Part shown: one piece after another, positions 60,705-64,000 of the stretch
How the letters are laid out: each line of letters starts with the position of its first letter
Position numbering within the stretch: the stretch's first letter is position 1
Source of the DNA: Castellaniella hirudinis
Lineage (GTDB): Bacteria > Pseudomonadota > Gammaproteobacteria > Burkholderiales > Burkholderiaceae_B
Length of the DNA: 64,000 bases
Direction of reading: 5' to 3'
Assembly (NCBI RefSeq): GCF_042651965.1
Contig: NZ_JBHSDY010000010.1
Location: 124,001-188,000, forward strand
Program-made: the position numbers and the translations under genes
The notes under the pieces: generated by a model
Told to the model about the DNA's origin: nothing
Database searches by the model: none
What the model saw: the letters and a program-made list of their open reading frames with translations, nothing else

Positions 60705-61979
60705 TCATGCCGTGACCGGTTCGGGGGCTGTACGGTAGACCGGGAAGCGGGCGCACAGCTCGATCACCTGCGCGCGGATGCGGGCAATGGTTGCCTGATT
60801 GTCCGGGTCGTCCAGCACTTCGCAGATCCAGCCGGCCAGTTGGCGTGCCTGTTCAACCTTGAAGCCGCGCGTCGTGATGGCGGGCGAGCCGATGCGGATG
60901 CCGCTGGTGACGAAAGGCGGCTGCGGATCGTTGGGCACGGCGTTCTTGTTGACCGTGATGTGCGCCGCGCCCAGGGCGGCGTCGGCGGCCTTGCCGGTGA
61001 TGCCCTTGGCCGACAGGTCCACCAGGAACAGGTGGTCGCAAGTGCCGCCCGAGACGATGCGCAGTCCGTTGGCGACAAAGACTTCGGCCATGGCCTGGGC
61101 ATTGTCCAGCACCTGCTGCTGGTAGGCGCGGAATTCCGGCTGCATGGCCTCTTTCAGGGCCACGGCCTTGGCCGCGATGACGTGCATCAGCGGGCCGCCC
61201 TGGGCTCCGGGAAACACGGCCGACTGGATCTTTTTCTGGATCTCGGGGTTGGCGCGGCCCATGATCAGGCCGCCGCGCGGACCGCGCAGGGTCTTGTGCG
61301 TCGTGGTCGTCACCACGTCGGCGTAAGGCACGGGGTTGGGGTACAGGCCCGCCGCCACCAGACCGGCGAAGTGGGCCATGTCCACCATGAACAGCGCGCC
61401 GACCTTGTCGGCGATCGCGCGAAAGCGCGCAAAATCCAGCACCTGCGAATAGGCGGAAAAACCCGCCACGATCATCTTCGGCTTGTGCTCCACGGCCAGG
61501 CGCTCGACTTCGTCGTAGTCGATCAAGTCGTGGGCGTCCAGGCCGTACTGGACGGCGTGGTAGAGCTTGCCTGACGAGCTGACCTTGGCGCCGTGGGTCA
61601 GGTGGCCGCCGTGGGCCAGGCTCATGCCCAGCAGGGTGTCGCCGGGCTGCAGCAAGGCCAGGTAGACCTCGGCGTTGGCCTGGGAGCCGGAATGGGGCTG
61701 GACATTGGCCCAGTCCGCGCCGAACAGCGCGCAGGTGCGGTCGATGGCAAGCTGCTCCACCACGTCGACGTGCTCGCAGCCGCCGTAGTAGCGTTTGCCG
61801 GGATAGCCTTCGGCGTATTTGTTGGTCAGCTTGGTGCCCTGGGCCTGCATGACGCGCGGGCTGGTGTAGTTCTCGGACGCGATCAGCTCGATGTGCTGCT
61901 CCTGGCGCCGATTTTCGGCTTCGATCGCGGCCCAGAGTTCGTCGTCGAAGCCCGCGATCTGTTCGTTTTCCAAAAACAT
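60705..61979 (-). CDS. glyA: Serine hydroxymethyltransferase
   Basis: A 424-residue fold-type I PLP enzyme. The Schiff-base Lys is K229 in TTTTHKTLRGPRGG; HSGSQAN at 96-102 and the folate-binding VDMAHFAGLVAAG are typical. It interconverts serine and glycine with transfer of a one-carbon unit to tetrahydrofolate. Placed next to a GlxA-type regulator and creatinase gene, it may be a dedicated catabolic copy for glycine and formaldehyde equivalents from creatine/sarcosine, rather than the sole housekeeping enzyme. Confidence 0.95.
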   Translation of the reverse strand: MFLENEQIAGFDDELWAAIEAENRRQEQHIELIASENYTSPRVMQAQGTKLTNKYAEGYPGKRYYGGCEHVDVVEQLAIDRTCALFGADWANVQPHSGSQANAEVYLALLQPGDTLLGMSLAHGGHLTHGAKVSSSGKLYHAVQYGLDAHDLIDYDEVERLAVEHKPKMIVAGFSAYSQVLDFARFRAIADKVGALFMVDMAHFAGLVAAGLYPNPVPYADVVTTTTHKTLRGPRGGLIMGRANPEIQKKIQSAVFPGAQGGPLMHVIAAKAVALKEAMQPEFRAYQQQVLDNAQAMAEVFVANGLRIVSGGTCDHLFLVDLSAKGITGKAADAALGAAHITVNKNAVPNDPQPPFVTSGIRIGSPAITTRGFKVEQARQLAGWICEVLDDPDNQATIARIRAQVIELCARFPVYRTAPEPVTA

Positions 61980-62021
61980 GATGTCTCCTATGATGAGTCG
62001 AGTACCGAGTGCGCCTGGGTG

Positions 62022-62039
62022 AGCCTCGGCGGCGAGGCT
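62022..62039 (-). promoter_or_regulatory. Leader hairpin upstream of glyA
   Basis: AGCCTCG (62022-62028) and CGAGGCT (62033-62039) form a 7-bp stem about 45 bases before the glyA ATG on the minus strand. No glycine- or THF-riboswitch core can be recognised around it. Confidence 0.35.
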
Positions 62040-62162
62040 TGCAAGGCTGGCTTATCACTCATTCTAGGGAACGCAGGCCGGTTGGCTTGTATGTTCACGC
62101 CATAGTGCTGGGACGCAAATGCCGACCAGGGTTTCGTGGTTCAGCATCCAGGGGCGGATCGG

Positions 62163-63206
62163 TCAGGGCACCTGCGCGGACGGTCGGCCGGTGGCCGCCG
62201 GGTCGTTCGTCGGCTGGACGATCCGACGTTCGCGGCCGGGCGTGGTGCCGAAGTAGTCGCGATAGCGGTGAGTGAAATGGGTCACTGACACGAAACCGCA
62301 GGCGGCTGCCACGTCGATGATGGATTGCTCCGATCCCAGCAACAACTGCCGCGCCCTCCGTAGCCGCAATTCGAGGTAATAGGCGCTGGGTGTGCTTTTC
62401 AGGTGCTCCTGGAACAGGCGTTCGAGCTGGCGCACCGAAACCTGGATGAACTGGGCCAGTTCTTCTTTGGATATGGGTTCTTCGAGGTTGTTTTCCATCA
62501 GCGTCACGACCTCGGTCAGCTTCGGCTGGCTGGTGCCCAGTTGCTGGCGCAGCGGTATCCGCTGGGGGTCCTGGGTGGAACGGATCCGTTCGCAGACCAT
62601 CAGTTCGGAGACCCTGGCGGCGGTTTCGTGGCTGCCGGTCCGCAGATCGATGAGCGCGGCCATCAGGTCCACGGGCGCGATCCCGCCGCTGCAGGTGTAG
62701 CGGTCCCGATCGATTTCGTAGATGCGTTTGGAGACAATGATCTCCGGAAAGTCCGTCAGAAGCCGTTCCGTGTCTTCCCAATGCAGGGTGCAGCGGTAGC
62801 CGTTCAGCAGGCCCGCCCGCGCCAGCCAGTAGCTGCCCGTACAGATGCCGCCCAGGACGGTTCCCTGGCGCGCTCGGAGGCGCAGCCAGTTCAGGCAGTG
62901 CGGTTCGATGCGGGGCGGGATCGGGTTGGATCCGCAGACGAAGATGGCATCGAGTGCGGGGGCCTGGTCCAGCGCGTGGTCCGCCTGGATGATGACTCCG
63001 TTGCTGGCCTGGACCGGCGCACCATCCAGGCTGATCGTGGACCATTGGAACAGCGGGCGATCGATGGCCATATTGGCCATGCGCAAAGGTTCCACCGCAG
63101 ACGAGAAACCGATCAGGGTAAATCCGGGGACCAGCAAAAAGCCGTAGTGCTGGGAGGAGATTGGCGGGCGCGCCTGCGGGGCGGCCTGGGCCGAAGGGGC
63201 ATCCAT
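62163..63206 (-). CDS. GlxA-family AraC-type transcriptional regulator
   Basis: A 347-residue regulator with a DJ-1/PfpI-like N-domain (about 20-200, with the nucleophile-elbow-like GGICTGSYWLA) and two AraC helix-turn-helix motifs (about 230-325, ISKEELAQFIQVSVRQLERLF and IIDVAAACGFVSVTHFTHRYRDYFG). The class includes GbdR, SouR and CdhR, which respond to glycine betaine, dimethylglycine, sarcosine or carnitine. It is divergent from the creatinase gene, so it likely activates that gene in response to a creatine- or sarcosine-related ligand. Confidence 0.9.
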   Translation of the reverse strand: MDAPSAQAAPQARPPISSQHYGFLLVPGFTLIGFSSAVEPLRMANMAIDRPLFQWSTISLDGAPVQASNGVIIQADHALDQAPALDAIFVCGSNPIPPRIEPHCLNWLRLRARQGTVLGGICTGSYWLARAGLLNGYRCTLHWEDTERLLTDFPEIIVSKRIYEIDRDRYTCSGGIAPVDLMAALIDLRTGSHETAARVSELMVCERIRSTQDPQRIPLRQQLGTSQPKLTEVVTLMENNLEEPISKEELAQFIQVSVRQLERLFQEHLKSTPSAYYLELRLRRARQLLLGSEQSIIDVAAACGFVSVTHFTHRYRDYFGTTPGRERRIVQPTNDPAATGRPSAQVP

Positions 63207-63371
63207 CCTGCTTGTCTCCGTCTGAAAAATGCGACTTATTTCAAACTTTATGTCCGTTGCTGATATCGATCCGTCTCATTCTGCGCGGATCTTCGTTTCC
63301 AGGCAATTAAAGGTCGCTTCTGAAAAAAGGCGCCTGACGTCGGGTCTCTAAGATGGTTTGTACGAACACGG

Positions 63372-63387
63372 ATGACCGCGAGGTCAT
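63372..63387. promoter_or_regulatory. Inverted repeat in the regulator/creatinase intergenic region
   Basis: ATGACC (63372-63377) and GGTCAT (63382-63387) are separated by GCGA. The site lies 36-51 bases upstream of the creatinase ATG and may be an operator for the adjacent GlxA-type regulator or part of the leader. Confidence 0.45.
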
Positions 63388-63422
63388 TTCAAAAGCCGAT
63401 GCCAATCACAGGAGACATCCCC

Positions 63423-64000
63423 ATGAGCAATCTACAATTTTCCAATGCCGCTACCGCCGCCCAGCAGATGCGTGAAACCCGCCTGCTGCAGATTTCCAAC
63501 GGCCCGCACGTCAAGCCAACCTTCTCGGACGCCGAAATGCAGCGGCGCGTCGATGCGGTGCGCAAGCACATGGCCGACAGCGACATCGACGGGGCGCTGT
63601 TCAGTTCATACCACAACATCAATTACTACGCCGACTTCCTATTTTGCCATTTCGGCCGCTTTTATGGGCTGGCGCTGACACAGGACAAGCACACGACCAT
63701 CAGCGCCAACATCGATGCCGGTCAGCCTGCGCGCCGCAGCTTCGGCGACAACATCGTCTATACGGACTGGCAACGCGACAATTATTTCCACGCGGTGCAG
63801 ACGCTGCTGAAAGGCCGTAAGCGCGTCGGTGTCGAAATGGACCACCTCACGGCCGAAAATCTGGAAAAACTGCGGGCCGCGCTGCCGGGCAGCGAGCTGG
63901 TGGACATCGGCAAGGCCTGCATGCGGCTGCGCATGATCAAATCCGACGAGGAAATCGCCTTGATCAAGCAGGGCGCGCGGATCGCCGACATTGGCGGGGC
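63423..64000 (+). CDS. Creatinase (creatine amidinohydrolase), 5' part
   Basis: The first 192 residues of a creatinase of the M24 'pita-bread' family; the gene continues past the window. The N-terminal domain is visible, with RRVDAVRKHMADSDIDGALFSS, FCHFGRFYGL, GVEMDHL and the MRLRMIKSDEEIALIKQGARIAD linker into the catalytic domain. Active-site residues of the C-domain are not in view. The enzyme hydrolyses creatine to sarcosine and urea. AGGAGA lies 9 bases before the ATG. It is divergent from the GlxA-type regulator. Confidence 0.9.
   Translation, partial: MSNLQFSNAATAAQQMRETRLLQISNGPHVKPTFSDAEMQRRVDAVRKHMADSDIDGALFSSYHNINYYADFLFCHFGRFYGLALTQDKHTTISANIDAGQPARRSFGDNIVYTDWQRDNYFHAVQTLLKGRKRVGVEMDHLTAENLEKLRAALPGSELVDIGKACMRLRMIKSDEEIALIKQGARIADIGG

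Noticed and set aside
61980..62162. A glycine or THF riboswitch before glyA.
   Set aside because: Only a simple 7-bp hairpin is visible; no conserved riboswitch core could be recognised.
1..64000. CRISPR arrays, prophage genes, integrases, complete insertion sequences or rRNA genes.
   Set aside because: No regularly spaced direct repeats, transposase or integrase-like protein, or rRNA-like sequence was seen.

Overview
The window is GC-rich chromosomal DNA from a betaproteobacterium of the order Burkholderiales. The family is most likely Alcaligenaceae (Bordetella/Achromobacter/Castellaniella/Pusillimonas type). This is an inference from gene content, protein style, base composition and a repeated intergenic hairpin typical of that order; no rRNA or marker comparison was possible. 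Genes are dense and mostly housekeeping. No prophage, intact insertion sequence or CRISPR array is visible. Three tRNA genes are present: Met(CAT), Val(TAC) and Leu(CAG).

Layout. 1-7.8 kb: sensor kinase tail, membrane methyltransferase, an M14 peptidase/ghrA/lipoprotein operon, a crystallin-J1/ADP-ribosylglycohydrolase-like gene overlapping a MASE1-GGDEF cyclase, and a BON lipoprotein. 7.8-15.8 kb: complete high-affinity K+ uptake operon kdpABCDE on the minus strand. 16-21.6 kb: EamA exporter, aadA-like nucleotidyltransferase, tRNA-Met, a second diguanylate cyclase, an unusual five-hairpin intergenic array, and an FMN/glutamate-synthase-like oxidoreductase. 21.6-26.4 kb: minus-strand operon mnmH-selD-HerA-like ATPase-tag-DUF3293 (selenium use in tRNA plus DNA repair). 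26.4-28.4 kb: DHFR-like and DsbA-like genes around a 436-bp gene-free gap, then tRNA-Val. 28.5-36.4 kb: K+ efflux antiporter, HU, PLP sulfur enzyme, rlmB, rnr and tRNA-Leu, with an inverted copy of the tRNA-Leu 3' end close downstream. 36.5-45.9 kb: SDR, a nucleobase permease with an extra C-terminal domain, Fur-box-preceded tonB-exbB-exbD, a two-component system and kup. 46-52.1 kb: Pha/Mrp multisubunit cation/H+ antiporter. 52.2-59.4 kb: an anaerobic module comprising hemN, a DNR-type Crp/Fnr regulator, a polytopic membrane protein, a DUF2249 protein and ubiU-ubiV-ubiT. 59.4-64 kb: MFS transporter, glyA, a GlxA-type regulator and the 5' part of a creatinase gene.

Two themes recur. First, monovalent-cation homeostasis: Kdp, Kup, a Kef-like antiporter and the Pha/Mrp complex all lie within 45 kb. 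Second, life without oxygen: oxygen-independent haem and ubiquinone synthesis share TTGA-N6-type operator sequences, and the neighbouring regulator has the matching ExxSR recognition helix. The right end appears devoted to creatine/sarcosine-derived one-carbon metabolism (creatinase, SHMT and a GlxA/GbdR-like activator). The best candidates for undescribed biology are structural: the five-hairpin array (19741-19847), the 103-bp element with long terminal inverted repeats (37371-37473), and the tRNA-Leu region with duplicated terminator modules (35768-36484). Two proteins are also unusual: the permease fusion (37474-39264) and the crystallin-J1-like protein that lacks the usual metal ligands (3979-5058).
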